This document shows, one piece after another, positions 46,574-57,390 of a stretch of 64,000 nucleotides of DNA. Source of the DNA: Ascaphus truei (Eukaryota; Chordata; Amphibia; Anura; Ascaphidae); NCBI GenBank assembly GCA_036426205.1, contig CM071568.1, positions 233,620,330 through 233,684,329 of the forward strand. Direction: 5' to 3'. Position numbers and translations under genes: made by a program. Under the pieces are notes generated by a model. That model was given only the letters and a program-made list of their open reading frames with translations, was not told the DNA's origin and did not search any database. The number at the start of each line of letters is the position of its first letter. The stretch's first letter is position 1.

Positions 46574-46852
46574 ACCACAATTGGATACATTCAAATATCT
46601 CCAAATTAGACACTTTGCCCAGAAGATATCCCCGAATCCAGAATTTCCCCCTCTCACTAAATTCGAGAGCGTATGTAGAGATAGCTCTCAACAAAAAGGG
46701 CTAATATCAAAGATTTATACAGAATTGGAAACATCAGCGGACCCTCCGACTCATGACTACATGCAAAAATGGGCCGCAGACCTGAATATATATATCAACA
46801 GAGAGGACTGGGAAGACATTTGGGAAGTAGCCTCAGGAACTTCCATATGCAC
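46574..46852 (+). pseudogene. L1 ORF2 continuation, middle part
   Basis: Open in frame with PQLDTFKYLQIRHF, KFESVCRDSSQQKG and YMQKWAADLNIYI, a region conserved in Tx1-like L1 C-termini. It stops where the palindromic insertion begins. Confidence 0.7.
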
Positions 46853-47264
46853 AACACACAAAATCCACGGGGAGCATGGGGAGGAAATAAAAATAAATTT
46901 AAGTGCAGACAAAAAAGGCAACGTGGAAAAAAGCCTTCAAATGATCTTGGCTCTAATGGATTAACTACTACAAGATGTAAGAGTCAAATAGGCAGGGTTG
47001 CTCAAACCAGTCACAGGTAAGTGGATGATCAGTTGTCATCAGAGTGGATCGGGTCCCCAGGACACGTACCCCAATGTTGAGAGAAAAACGTCCTGCAACG
47101 TTCCCCCACCCTCTGCCCAGCCCCCGTCATGTTACAACTGCTCCGACTGGCGTCTGACGTCACTACTCTGGGTTTCGTCGCGCGGTGAGTGCGGATCTTC
47201 CTGCAACTTCTCTCGCTGTATGCTCCGGTCTGAATGAAACTCCCACTCTAAACTCTACGCAATA

Positions 47265-47295
47265 CGGTTTCAAAAGCAACTGCTTTCTTCCTCAG
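47265..47295 (-). ncRNA. Hammerhead-like motif, left half of palindrome
   Basis: The minus strand reads CUGAGGA, then a stem II of GAAAGCA/UGCUUUU around GU, then GAAAC. The core conforms to CUGANGA ... GAAA. Confidence 0.45.
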
Positions 47296-47299
47296 ACTC

Positions 47300-47330
47300 C
47301 TGAGGAAAGAAAGCAGTTGTTTTGAACCGC
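47300..47330 (+). ncRNA. Hammerhead-like motif, right half of palindrome
   Basis: CUGAGGA, a stem II of similar length, then GAACC in place of GAAAC, then GCGUAGAG. It is the mirror copy of the minus-strand motif with one likely inactivating change. Confidence 0.45.
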
Positions 47331-47907
47331 GTAGAGTGGGAGTTTTCATTCACCGGAGCATACAGCAGAGAAGTTGCAGGAAGATCCGCACTCACCGCGC
47401 GACGAACCCAGAAGTGACGTCAGACGCGAGTCAGCAGTGTAACAGCTAACCGGGGGCTGAGGCAGAGAGTGGGGGAACGTTTGCAGGACGTTTTTCTCTC
47501 AACATTGGGTAGCGTGATCCTGGGACCCGATCCACTCTGATACAACTGCATCATCCACTTACCTGTGACTGTTTAGTCAACCTGCCATTTGACTCTACAT
47601 CTTGTAAGTAGTTTCCATTAGAGCCAAGTCATTTGAAGGCTTTTTTCCACGTTGCCTTTTTTGGCTGCACTTAAATTTATTTTTATTTCCTCCCCATGCT
47701 CCCCGTGGATTTTGTGTGTTTTGCTTTACTGAGTGGGGAAAGTGAAGACTACCCCTTCCAGTGGGTTCCAGAAGCAGGGGTGAAGCTGTATTCATTTAAA
47801 TTTTATCACATTATCACACTATTTAAGATTTTGATTAGTCACTTATTATTAGTGTCACTTTTTATTTGTTTGCGCCTTATTCACTTACCATACACTTCCA
47901 TATGCAC

Positions 47908-48718
47908 CACACACCAAAGAAAACATTTACAAATAATTGTTCTAGCTGGTACCTCACTCCAGTTGAGACTAAACAAATCTACCCTCTGGCTTCTGATTTA
48001 TGTTGGAGAGGCTGTGGACAAAAGGGTGACATGGCCCACATCTGGTGGACATGTCCGGAAATTAAGAAATATTGGGAAAGGGTCCACAATTCTATTAAAG
48101 AGGTTACTACCCTCGGACCTACCTATTGATCCACTGACCTACCTACTGGCCAGGCCATGGAAAAAATTTGACCGTCCCGTGAGGAAATTGGTCGCCTTCA
48201 TCCTCAACAGTGGCAAGATGTGAGTTTGCGGCCATCCTTGAGAAAGTGTCCCCCACCCTCCATGACTAAACTAAAAACAGATAAATGAAGTAATCTTATG
48301 GAAAGCTAACCGCGCACCTTAAGCAAAAACGATAGCTTTCTATAAAATCTGGGAACCAGGATATTCATATAGCGACGAGTCAAGGCTCACCAAGGAAGAA
48401 ACAGGAGATAAGGCAATACGGATAAGGAAGCGTTTGACAATCAGTACCTCTACGAAGTTCGTCCAAAAGGGTCACCCACGACCAGGGTAGACACTCACTC
48501 CCGCCCCAGGCCCCTCACTCTTTTCTCTCTCTTTCTCACCCCCCCCTCTTTCTTGGCCTCTCCGTTATCGGTAGGTCACCTGCCTCAGGCAACAGGTTTT
48601 GCCATCCTTTCCCCCCCAAAAATACAAAAATGTTTCTGTATAAGGCTATGCATATCGTTCCTTGTATGTACATTTTATATCTGCCTAATAAAAAAGTTTG
48701 GAAAAAAAAGAAAGAAAA
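47908..48718 (+). pseudogene. L1 ORF2 C-terminus and 3' UTR
   Basis: Continues the L1 in NCSSWYLTPVETKQIYP and the characteristic Cys/His knuckle CWRGCGQKGDMAHIWWTC (about 48002-48055). The coding part ends near 48230. The 3' UTR runs to CCTAATAAAAAAGTTTGG and an A-rich tail ending near 48718. Confidence 0.75.
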
Positions 48719-49955
48719 AGGGATAGCGAGATTGAAGATAATAAACATGTAAAAAATCTGAAGATACAAGGAATAAAGCATTTCACAGGTTTTGGTTTAT
48801 AGTGGTTTACCAGCATTTACAATAAAACATGAAAAAATTATTTGATAATACACTGTACTTGTCAATTTTTTTTTAAATATATAAATAAAGATGAGTTAAC
48901 TCAAAATTTTACTTCACTCTGGTATTATTGAGACCATAACGTTAATCTCACTGAAGTTGAAGTAACCATATACCTGCTGACACATTCGTGTTAAAGTTCC
49001 ATACTGTATACAGATGTAGCACGATACACGTTCCCCCTCTTTCCACTTGGAACAGGTGGACCGTGGCCCAAGTGCAGCCGTGATTGCGGCCAAGTACGAT
49101 CACGACACAGAGCAGAGGAATTTCCCAGAAGGATTAACGCAGTGGGTGTTCCTGTTTCTGGTGTCTGTGCTATGTTAATCCGTCCGGTCCGCCACCAGTC
49201 TGTAAGAGCTGCGCAGACAGATCAGAGAAAATCAGTCCCTCTCTCTATGTTTCCCACTGCTTCCTTAGGTACAGGCCTCCGTATGGGGTGGTGGTGTCTC
49301 CTGCAACTTTAAATCTCCAGTGTAATGTGTCATGTGCCTGGGACATTTAAACAGCCCCAGATACCGGCACCCGATACAGAGTACCTCGTGCATCAGGGGA
49401 TCCCTGGACCTGAAGTGAATGCAGTTCATCTCCTGAGATCCCCGCTGCGTTAATCCCTCAAGGTCAGACATCATTACTAGGCCTTTGGGCTTCACAGAAC
49501 TGCAAAAGGGCCTTGGACGGACTCCGTTCATTAGCAGCTTCCTTGTGCCTATAGGGAACTTAGCTAGCACTGCATCTGTATATATCATAAGACAAAAATA
49601 AAAATAGTTTAGAAAGTAGATAAACTTCATCGTAAATATGTACAATAAATATATTGCATAAAGATTATCTCCTTAAATTTAGCACATAGTTAGAAAGTAC
49701 TTTCTAGTGGTCACGCAATGTTCCAGTCTTTAAGGCAGACATGTTTTTAATTATACATGCTTACCATGCTAAATTACTTATACTTCAAGGAAGGTTATTT
49801 CTTCTAATTTTCATGTTCTGTTTAGTCATGCATAACTTTAACAGCAGACAATACAACACAACTCAGCAGATAGGAATACTTATATTTCATATTTGCATTG
49901 TTTAAGGTTTTTTTGCAGACACAAGTTTTTCATATTTATTTTCAAAGACTGCATA
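48719..49955. other. Intergenic, no gene
   Basis: AT-rich. About 49130-49190 has an inverted GGATTAACGCAGTGGG/TATGTTAATCC phrase recalling the hairpin MITEs, poorly preserved. One TACTGTA near 49001. Confidence 0.45.
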
Positions 49956-50288
49956 CAGTAGAGGCAGCGATTATTCTAACAAAAACCAGTGGTAATTCCC
50001 CAAAAGACCCAGGTACACACAGGTACATTCTGAATACATTTCCTTAAACTAGCCCCAGCATTTCTGCATTGATTAATGGCCTATCAGATTAACAGTGGGG
50101 GTCCCTGGCAGTCCCATTCAAACTGAATTGGAATACCAGGGATCCCTGCTGTGTTAATCCTATGGGTCGTTAGTCAATGCAGATATGCCTTAAAGTGCCT
50201 CAAACTAGCCCAGAACATATGCAGCACATACCCTGAATGTAACCCAGCTAGTTTAAAGCAAATGTTAGAATAAGCGTTGCCTCTACTG
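49956..50288. mobile_element. TA-flanked MITE with CAG/CTG ends, copy 2
   Basis: 333 bp flanked by TA (49954-49955, 50289-50290). Ends CAGTAGAGGCAGCG...TATTCTAAC and, reverse-complemented, CAGTAGAGGCAACGC...TATTCTAAC. Same length and same central hairpin as 11821-12152. Confidence 0.75.
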
Positions 50289-50599
50289 TAAATTATTACT
50301 TTTAACTCGTTGAATTTGATGGGTCAGATATAAAGATATATTAAATTGGCATTACCTACTAAATTAGACCATGTACATACAGTAATTGTCATGCAGAGCT
50401 CATCTGAATGTGGGAGCAGTCCTGTTTATTTCTTAATGTAAAAGCATATTTGTTTGTGCTGAGAGAACTAATTATTACGCCCCTGTAGTTTATGATCTGC
50501 TAAGTGCTTTGTATATGTCTGTTCTTTTGGACAATTGAGGAAAGGGGAAGTCTGTTAATTTATAGTTGTATTTGTAATGTTTTATAAATTGCACTATAC
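50289..50599. other. Intergenic, no feature seen
   Basis: AT-rich, one TACAGTA near 50374. Nothing coding. Confidence 0.45.
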
Positions 50600-51785
50600 T
50601 TCTGGACATATGGCGCCAGGTCCCCTGCCCCCCCCCCCCCTTACCTCCGATGTGGGGAAGGGGGAGGCTACTACGGCTGCCAGTAATGCTGCGGGAGGGC
50701 TGCGGCATAGGCGGGGCTCCGGTGCTCGGAGGCGGATCGACAGTGCAGGGCGCTGCCATTTTAGGTTTGGCACATGCGCAGAAGATACCTCACGCATGCG
50801 CAGGGCATACTGAGGTCTCAGCGACCATGTTAGGAAGGTGCACATGCACATTGGCCTTAGAGCAGCGGTGGACATCTTAGACATTACTCCGCAGGTGAAC
50901 TACACTACCCAGAGTGCTCTGGGGCAGCCCAATCACATGGGAAGTGTTAGCCAATAGGGAAGCCAGTTTCACGGTGAGGCGAGAGGCAGTTTGGCGTGAA
51001 GGAGCGCAAGGTGGCAATTTGATCCAGGAGGCAGAAGGGGAATGTAGGGTCTGGGTGTCAGTGGCTCCCAGACTAGGCCAAGATTACCCCTCAGGCTCCA
51101 ACCATCCTGAGATTGTGGCTTCTACAGGGAAAAGCTCCTAAATAAAGACATTTCCCCAGTAGCTTTGCAGTTATAGGCATCAGCAACAGGATGCCGCGCG
51201 GTGACTTGGGGTCAGTGGTCTGGGACCAGACCACACACTATAATAGACTCTTAAAGGTGAGACCTTCCAGCGAGAGTTCACCCCATGCAGTGGTGGAGGC
51301 CTTCGCAGTCCGATGACTTTGTTGGATCAGTGGATCCCTGTTTGCGGTTCGGCAGCACCAAGGCAGGTACCACACCTAAGTGCACCAACGGTTCACGGGA
51401 TAATGCTATTCCATACACTTTTGGGTGGGCCATGACATTGGGGAAAGGACATAAGAGGTATTGGTGCCAAGCATCCTATGTACTTTGGGCACACACACCT
51501 GCTGTATTGGGGTTGTGTGTGTGTGTTATATACTGTGGGGTACAGGTTGCATATTATATGTTCAGTAAAACCTGTTATTATATACAGTACCTGTGTGTGT
51601 GATTACTATTGGTTCCTGTGAGGGGCTTATCCCGCTATGCTGGGATCCCTCGCAGGTGGAGGCCCTGCACCGAGGCGAACAAGAGATCACCCCGGCTCCC
51701 AGTGGCGGAGGCTCAGGCCTTTTGGTAGCCAACTGGTAACGGCAGTACCAGTAGTTCCTTTAGTTACGAGGAAAAGGGGCTACAC
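50600..51785 (+). mobile_element. LTR of the GGGCTACA family, plus strand
   Basis: Ends GAGGAAAAGGGGCTACA at 51785, like the solo LTR at 41811. The start is uncertain and could be nearer 50760. GC-rich promoter-like text has CATGCGCA repeats (about 50774 and 50794) and AACTACACTACCCAGAGTGC (about 50899), a ZNF143-like site. The downstream part has TATATACAG. No target duplication could be fixed. Confidence 0.55.
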
Positions 51786-52480
51786 TTATTAATATGAAGG
51801 TGAATATAGTACATCTAGTAGAGATACAGGGGCCACAGCATGAGTAACTAACAGTAGTTGACATACAGTATGAATAACATATTTTATTATTGCTACAGGG
51901 TCATGAGGATTGATAACACAACACTAAACAACAATAGACATACAGTATGTGTGCAGTGAACTGATTGTAGTGAATAGTGAACACTGGTTTCTGATACTGC
52001 TGTTTAGTGAATGGTCTTAGCAGTACTTTCCAAAGCTTACTTTACTTTCTACCATATTAGTTTAAGAATGTAAAAAATATCTGCTGCAAAGTTTAACTTT
52101 AAGGGTCTAGTTAGTTTTGCAGTAAGATAAGGAAGTATCCATTTTTACACAATAATTAGATGCCGTGGGATGTAAACTTACTTGATTTCTTTTAGCCAAG
52201 TTGCATGATTTAGTGCCTTGCTGTGTGATAATGGGTGTAATGATGTTGGCTCCATATCTGCAGTTTAGAAAATGCAATGAAATTTGTTGTTAAATATAAA
52301 GCTTCTGAGAGAAAAATCAATGATTACCAACAATTATCAATATTAGACAAGATAATGATGTGGATGATGGTTTGGTGATTCATGAAACATCATATGACAG
52401 AGGATAAGTTCATGTAAGTAACTGTCGGTTAGGAAAAGACATAATTAACTCGCATTGTGTTGATCCAGCAGCCGGACAGC
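51786..52480. other. Intergenic, no gene
   Basis: AT-rich; TACAGTA near 51862 and 51940. No coding signal. Confidence 0.45.
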
Positions 52481-52679
52481 CATGATAATTCATGTGTCCA
52501 ATAGCCGCTACTGTAAGAGGAGTTAAGGCTGCACTCCACAAAAAAGAGAAAGATGCATACAATTTACCGGTGCTGCTGGTTCAAGGAAGTACCTGCCATA
52601 AACTCCAAAGTACACTGAGGAAAAGAAGGGATCCAGCGCTCCACGGATTTCTGAATAAGAAAGATTTATTGTGCCACAC

Positions 52680-52709
52680 AACGTTTCGACCTTATGGTCT
52701 TTATCAAGT
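52680..52709 (-). ncRNA. Hammerhead-like motif, variant core
   Basis: The minus strand reads UUGAUAA, stem II GACC/GGUC with loop AUAA, then GAAAC and GUUG. Against CUGANGA, C3 is U and G8 is A, which still allows a 3-8 pair. The same variant occurs at 53480 and 55319. Confidence 0.4.
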
Positions 52710-52971
52710 GACTAGGCATACATAAGTCAGGATCTACCCAGTATATATATCCATGACCATTACCAAGATACAGGTGAATAACAAGTGAAAAAACAAGTGA
52801 ATATTACCCCCAGCTGACCCCAATTCGCCTCCCCCGATCAGTCCTTTGCTCATACAGTGTCCATACAATGCTCAACCTCTGCTAGGGGAGAATGCAGCAG
52901 GTACCAGGAACCAGTGCTGGCAAACCAAACCAGTGCTGGCAAACCCAAAAATGTTTGAGAGATTGGTTATA

Positions 52972-53332
52972 CTGTCGCGGCCGAGTTTATTCTAACATTT
53001 ACCCGGTCTCGGACGCAACAGATACCGGGCACGCGCCGAGGTGTCCCGTGCGCTCGCCGGAGCCTCGGAGGATTGGTCCGCCGATCGAGGCATCTCCTTC
53101 CCCTCTCCGGGTCCACCGGGTCCCCCGGAGCCCCCTACTGCCATCCCCCACATCTCGGGACACCAGGGCTCCCTTCGGGGAGCCCTGGGCACGCACGCCG
53201 TGCGCGCACGCTCCCGATGAAGCGTGACCGCGCATCGGTAATGCGCGGCACGCCGAGGGGATTCAACATGAAAGCCGGGAAACCTCGCGGCTTGCGGCTC
53301 TAGCCGCATTCGAATAAACTGTGTCGGCACTG
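52972..53332. mobile_element. TA-flanked GC-rich MITE, 361 bp
   Basis: Flanked by TA (52970-52971, 53333-53334). Left CTGTCGCGGCCGAGTTTATT, right reverse-complemented CAGTGCCGACACAGTTTATT. The right Penelope arm near 55493 has the empty site (GGTTATAAAATTTGCC in complement). The interior is CpG-rich. It shares the CAG/CTG ends and the TTTATTC subterminal phrase with the other TA-flanked elements. Confidence 0.75.
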
Positions 53333-53479
53333 TAAAATTTGCCAAAAATCTTGCTAACTAAATGCTTTTTCTTAAAAATCTTGCTAATTAAGTGTTGAAA
53401 TATCTTCCAAATGTCTACTAGGGAACCTTCCTAGAAAATCCCTAAAAACTTGATAAAAATATGTTATCTTCTGTTATAC

Positions 53480-53509
53480 AACGTTTCGACCTTATGGTCT
53501 TTATCAAGT
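53480..53509 (-). ncRNA. Hammerhead-like motif, variant core
   Basis: Same UUGAUAA, GACC/GGUC, GAAAC layout as at 52680, preceded on its outer side by text shared with the right arm. Confidence 0.4.
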
Positions 53510-53652
53510 GACTAGGCATACATAAGTCAGGATCTACCCAGTATATATATCCATGACCATTACCCATATACAGGTGAATAACAAGTGAATAACAAGTGAA
53601 AAAACAAGTGAACATTACCCCCAGCTGACCCCAATTCGCCTCCCCTGATCAG

Positions 53653-53760
53653 TTCAATAAACCTTGTTTTTATCTCATCCAAGGTTCTGACCAAATGTGA
53701 GGGTCTGTCAACTATCTTTCCCGCTCTTATTTTTTGTGAATAAGGTAACATTCTTTTCAA
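53653..53760 (-). pseudogene. Inverted Penelope coding fragment
   Basis: The minus strand encodes KRMLPYSQKIRAGKIVDR and then VRTLDEIKTRFIE. The latter is repeated on the plus strand at 53824, so the two strands share about 50 bp around a 110-bp centre. This is the inverted 5' portion of the neighbouring element. Confidence 0.5.
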
Positions 53761-53823
53761 TGGGTCTGGGTGGAAGCTTGACCTATGTAGTGTGGAATTT
53801 CTATCCGTAGGTGACCCTCACAT

Positions 53824-54621
53824 TTGGTCAGAACCTTGGATGAGATAAAAACAAGGTTTATTGAAAGAGGACATAAGGCATCGGTAGTGGAGAAATCATT
53901 AGAAAAAGAACCACTGGATAACATAAGATCATCAGAAAATGAAGAAGAAAAAATGACCTTTGTCAGCAAATATACAACCGCAAGTAGATTTGCAAAACAA
54001 ACAATACTAAGACACTGGAAAATCTTACAAGCAGATCTGATATTAGGTCAAATATGTAAAGAAACACCTAGATTTGCCTACCAGAGAGGAGAAAATATCA
54101 AGGATATTCTTATTAAAGCAGACCGACAAGAACACTATATAGGAACACACTTTCTCAGTGACCCTAAACCAGGCTGTTTTAAGTGTTTTAATTGTTCAGT
54201 ATGTAATAGCCTGATGACAGGTGATTCATTTTGTCACCCAAGAAGTGGTGCAAAATTTAAAATTAAGAAACGGATCACCTGCACCACCACACAAGTCATA
54301 CATATTATCAAATGCCCTTGTGGACTTTTATATGTGGGTAAAACCAGTAGGAGTCTAAAAACAAGATTTATTGAACACAAAAGCAGAATTAACAATAAAT
54401 CTGAGAATACTGTTTTTATTGATCATTGTGTAGAGTTCAAACACCCAGTTTCTTCCCTGCGTTTAATGGGGATTGAACACATAAAAAGAAAGGCCATGGG
54501 CATTGATATAAATACATCTTTATTACAGCGTGAATCATACTGGACTTACACATTAGATACAGTATATCCAAAAGGGCTCAATGACTATATATCATATAAC
54601 TGCTTTTTTAATAGGAGATAG
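53824..54621 (+). pseudogene. Penelope C-terminal region with GIY-YIG
   Basis: 265 open codons. After a helical region that follows the reverse transcriptase comes a Cys cluster (C118, C121, C124, C127), then a GIY-YIG endonuclease: VIHIIKCPCGLLYVGKTS (158-175), the Arg-containing helix (R181), and a Glu in LLQRESYW (E237). The C-terminus YPKGLNDYIS is typical of Penelope elements. It is the best-preserved GIY-YIG module here, but the reverse transcriptase is missing, so it is not autonomous. Confidence 0.75.
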
Positions 54622-55169
54622 AATGTTTCTTAGGTGGCATGGCTGCTGTTGGTGAAAAGCCTAAAAGTGAGTAAGTTACAGAACAGATTGGCAGGCACTT
54701 CATAAGTTTTTTATTAAATGTTGTTTTAAAACTTACATCTTTGTAGCACTTTTAAACACTAAAAGTTACCACCCCTGATCACATACAATGATTTTTTCCA
54801 TAAAGAATAAGTACAGACATTTAACTGATACTCATGGAAATATGCTCACTATACAGGTTTTTACTATGAAAAAGATTGCAGCAACAGAACCAGGACGACA
54901 GATGTACTAAGCAGAATCTTTTAAAACCGCAGCGCAGCACAAAGAAAGAAGAAAGAACATGTGGATGAAGAATCACTACCTACAGGATGAGGAAAAGAGG
55001 ATAACCAATCAGACTGAGGTGACTGACGTCAGACCTGACCAATGGAGAGAGGGAGACGACGCTGGAACGCAAGTGATGACGTCACTGGAACGCAAAAACC
55101 GGAAGAGGAAGAGAAAACCGGAAGTAGACATTCACGAATGTTTGAACATTGTATGGACACTCTATGAGC
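54622..55169 (+). other. Penelope 3' non-coding region
   Basis: Follows the GIY-YIG stop; AT-rich then GA-rich with CCGGAAGAGGAAGAG. No gene. Confidence 0.4.
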
Positions 55170-55575
55170 AAAGGACTGATCAGGGGAGGCGAATTGGGGT
55201 CAGCTGGGGGTAATCTTCACTTGTTTTTTCACTTTTTATTCACTTGTTATTCACCTGTATATGGGTAATGGTCATGGATATATATACTGGGTAGATCCTG
55301 ACTTATGTATGCCTAGTCACTTGATAAAGACCATAAGGTCGAAACGTTGTATAACAGAAGATAACATATTTTTATCAAGTTTTTAGGGATTTTCTAGGAA
55401 GGTTCCCTAGTAGACATTTGAAGGATATTTCAACACTTAATTAGCAAGATTTTTTAGAAAAAGCATTTAGTTAGCAAGATTTTTGGCAAATTTTATAACC
55501 AATCTCTCAAACATTTTTGGGTTTGCCAGCACTGGTTTGGTTTGCCAGCACTGGTTCCTGGTACCTGCTGCATTC
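55170..55575 (+). mobile_element. Penelope-like element, right inverted arm
   Basis: Reverse complement of the left arm, containing GGGGAGGCGAATTGGGGTCA, the hammerhead-like motif at 55319, and TTGCCAGCACTGGTTTGG. It contains no MITE and therefore gives the empty site for the insertion in the left arm. Confidence 0.6.
55319..55350 (+). ncRNA. Hammerhead-like motif, variant core
   Basis: UUGAUAA, stem II GACC/GGUC with loop AUAA, GAAAC, GUUGU. Mirror of the two left-arm motifs. Confidence 0.4.
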
Positions 55576-55589
55576 TCCCCTAGCACAGG

Positions 55590-55990
55590 TTACCGGTCGT
55601 TTCCTGAGGCCTGCTGCTATTCTCCACGCAGAGGCTTGCTTTGGACTTCTGTGCTGAAGCGTTGGTTTTTCCCCGACGCTGCCCCGCGGTGTACTTTGGC
55701 CAGCCTGCTGTCATCCCCTGCTGAGACCGGCATCATTGGCCAAGGCCGCTCCACGCGCAGAGGCCACTCCCGCGCTCACGCTCCTCAGCTGATGCAGGGA
55801 ACTCCTGTCTACCTGTTGCCGAACTCCTGCTTGAATAACGACGATGCTGCCTTCTCCAATCCTGACCCTGCTATGTACGACTATGAACTGCGCACTCTGG
55901 ATCAGTCTGCGCGGACTAAGGTCGGTGATTATATAACCCCACCTCAGCCCCGCGGTCCGGTCCCAGTTTGTGGCGAGCACAATCGTAACA
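55590..55990 (+). mobile_element. LTR 3' fragment
   Basis: Ends CGGTCCGGTCCCAGTTTGTG then GCGAGCACAATCGTAACA, paralleling the end of the solo LTR at 40820-41716. The 5' half is missing; it abuts the Penelope arm. Confidence 0.5.
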
Positions 55991-56518
55991 TGTTCTCACT
56001 ATTGAATGGGAGGAAGCATTATTTTAGTAAGGAGTTCTCAGTGTTAGTAACTCCAGAGTGTGTTTGGATCGGCCCAACAGGAAGGTCCTTATTGCAGTCC
56101 TGATCAGATAGGTATGATAGCTACAAAATGGATGAAGCCCAGATAAGTAAAGTACTTACCTAGCGTAATAGGGAGAGATACCAAGGGGAAGAAGTCAAGA
56201 TTATTGTTTGCCATGAGTTATCAGTCAAGTGTAAAGTATGTCAATGTTTGTGAAGCATTATTGATGGGTGTCCAATAAAGCAATTCATGGTTTATAAAAG
56301 TCCCTGGCACCCATCCTTGTTACCCTCAAGCATCCACAGCCAAACTACACCTACCCTGCACCCTGAACAGGTATGAGAGACTGAGCACTGCTGCATATAT
56401 AGTCAATCTGATGTGCCCTCATTTGGTGCAAGGTAAAGAGGGTTACACATGATTAAAACAAATGTTTCTGATAATAATTAGAGTTTGTATTATATGTAGT
56501 GAAAAACATTCCACAACA
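55991..56518. other. Intergenic, no gene
   Basis: AT-rich with no recognised repeat. Confidence 0.4.
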
Positions 56519-57312
56519 TACTGTGGCGGCCGCCTTTATCCTCGTGCGGCCGTATCGGCGCAAATCTGATAACCGCGGACAGATGCATTTTGTTTTTTTT
56601 TGGTCCAGAGTGAATTGCGTTATTTTAGCGCTCGTAATATTAGAATTTTATTATCGCTGTCTGCAATACTGTCTGCAATACTGCAATACCATCTAAAAAC
56701 TCAAGGGGGCGTTCGCGAGCTGTTGTCTTCGAAGTCTAATATTTTAGCAGTTCAACCTACGCCATATTTATACATGCATTTGCAGTGCTGTACTGTATCT
56801 CTCATTTCAAAATTGTTGAAACGCATAGGCGTGTACAGTACTTTAACAGCATCACATTTCGGCATATACAGCGCTCTCCAGTCACTCGCCCCGCACACAC
56901 ACAGGATAATTTACTGCACTGCAGGGTATTTCAACTTCTTATCTTCTCTACAGTGCAGTACACCTCTCCCACACCATTCCTTTGAATGTGTGTCTTTCTG
57001 GTTTCAATCACATTCCTGCTTACTTGTGAAGTTCAAGAGTGATTTTTTTTCTCCACAAGCATGCGTCTGTAAATTCACCACCACTTGCTTGCAAAGTTCA
57101 AGAGTGAGTGACCGAAAAAAAAAAAAAAAAAATTCTCCTCATTTTTTATTTTTATTTTCTCCACACAAGCCTGCCTAAACCATCTTGATATTACGATATT
57201 CAATCTGTGCTGTTGCTTTTGACTGCGACACAGTGTGTTTGCCTGCACATGGTGGATTTGTGTGCTTTTTATGTACTGTATTTGGGGGTGTAGGGATCAA
57301 ATTATTATGATG

Positions 57313-57390
57313 ACCTGCACAATTCCAGTCCCCGAGGGCTGAAAACAAGCCCGGTTTTCAAGGCTCTCCTGGAGTTGTGCAGGCCTGACT
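57313..57390. repeat. Small fold-back repeat
   Basis: CCTGCACAATTCCAGTCC and GGAGTTGTGCAGGCC are inverted arms around AAACAAGCCCGGTTTTCAAG. It recalls a hAT-type MITE. Confidence 0.45.

Larger units (their letters stand above)
46853..47893. mobile_element. Palindromic retroelement insertion, about 1.03 kb
   Basis: 46858-47712 is an imperfect palindrome with arms of about 427 bp and only a few bases at the centre. About 180 bp of unpaired tail (47713-47893) follows. The insert is flanked by ACTTCCATATGCAC (46839-46852, 47894-47907), extending to about 20 bp with one mismatch, so it arrived by target-primed insertion. Hammerhead-like motifs face each other at the centre. There is no open reading frame of note, so it depends on other elements for movement. 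Confidence 0.75.
52481..53650 (-). mobile_element. Penelope-like element, left inverted arm
   Basis: 52895-53650 is the reverse complement of about 55170-55575, apart from the MITE at 52972-53332. A second, partly overlapping end copy lies at 52480-52860. Hammerhead-like motifs lie at 52680 and 53480. The inner edge joins an inverted reverse-transcriptase fragment (53653-53760). Confidence 0.6.

Noticed and set aside
55483..56103. 206-codon plus-strand frame
   Set aside because: Runs from a Penelope arm into an LTR fragment; no domain and it crosses element boundaries.
56600..57178. 192-codon frame ending in a poly-Lys stretch
   Set aside because: No recognisable domain; crosses a poly-A run and a repeat.
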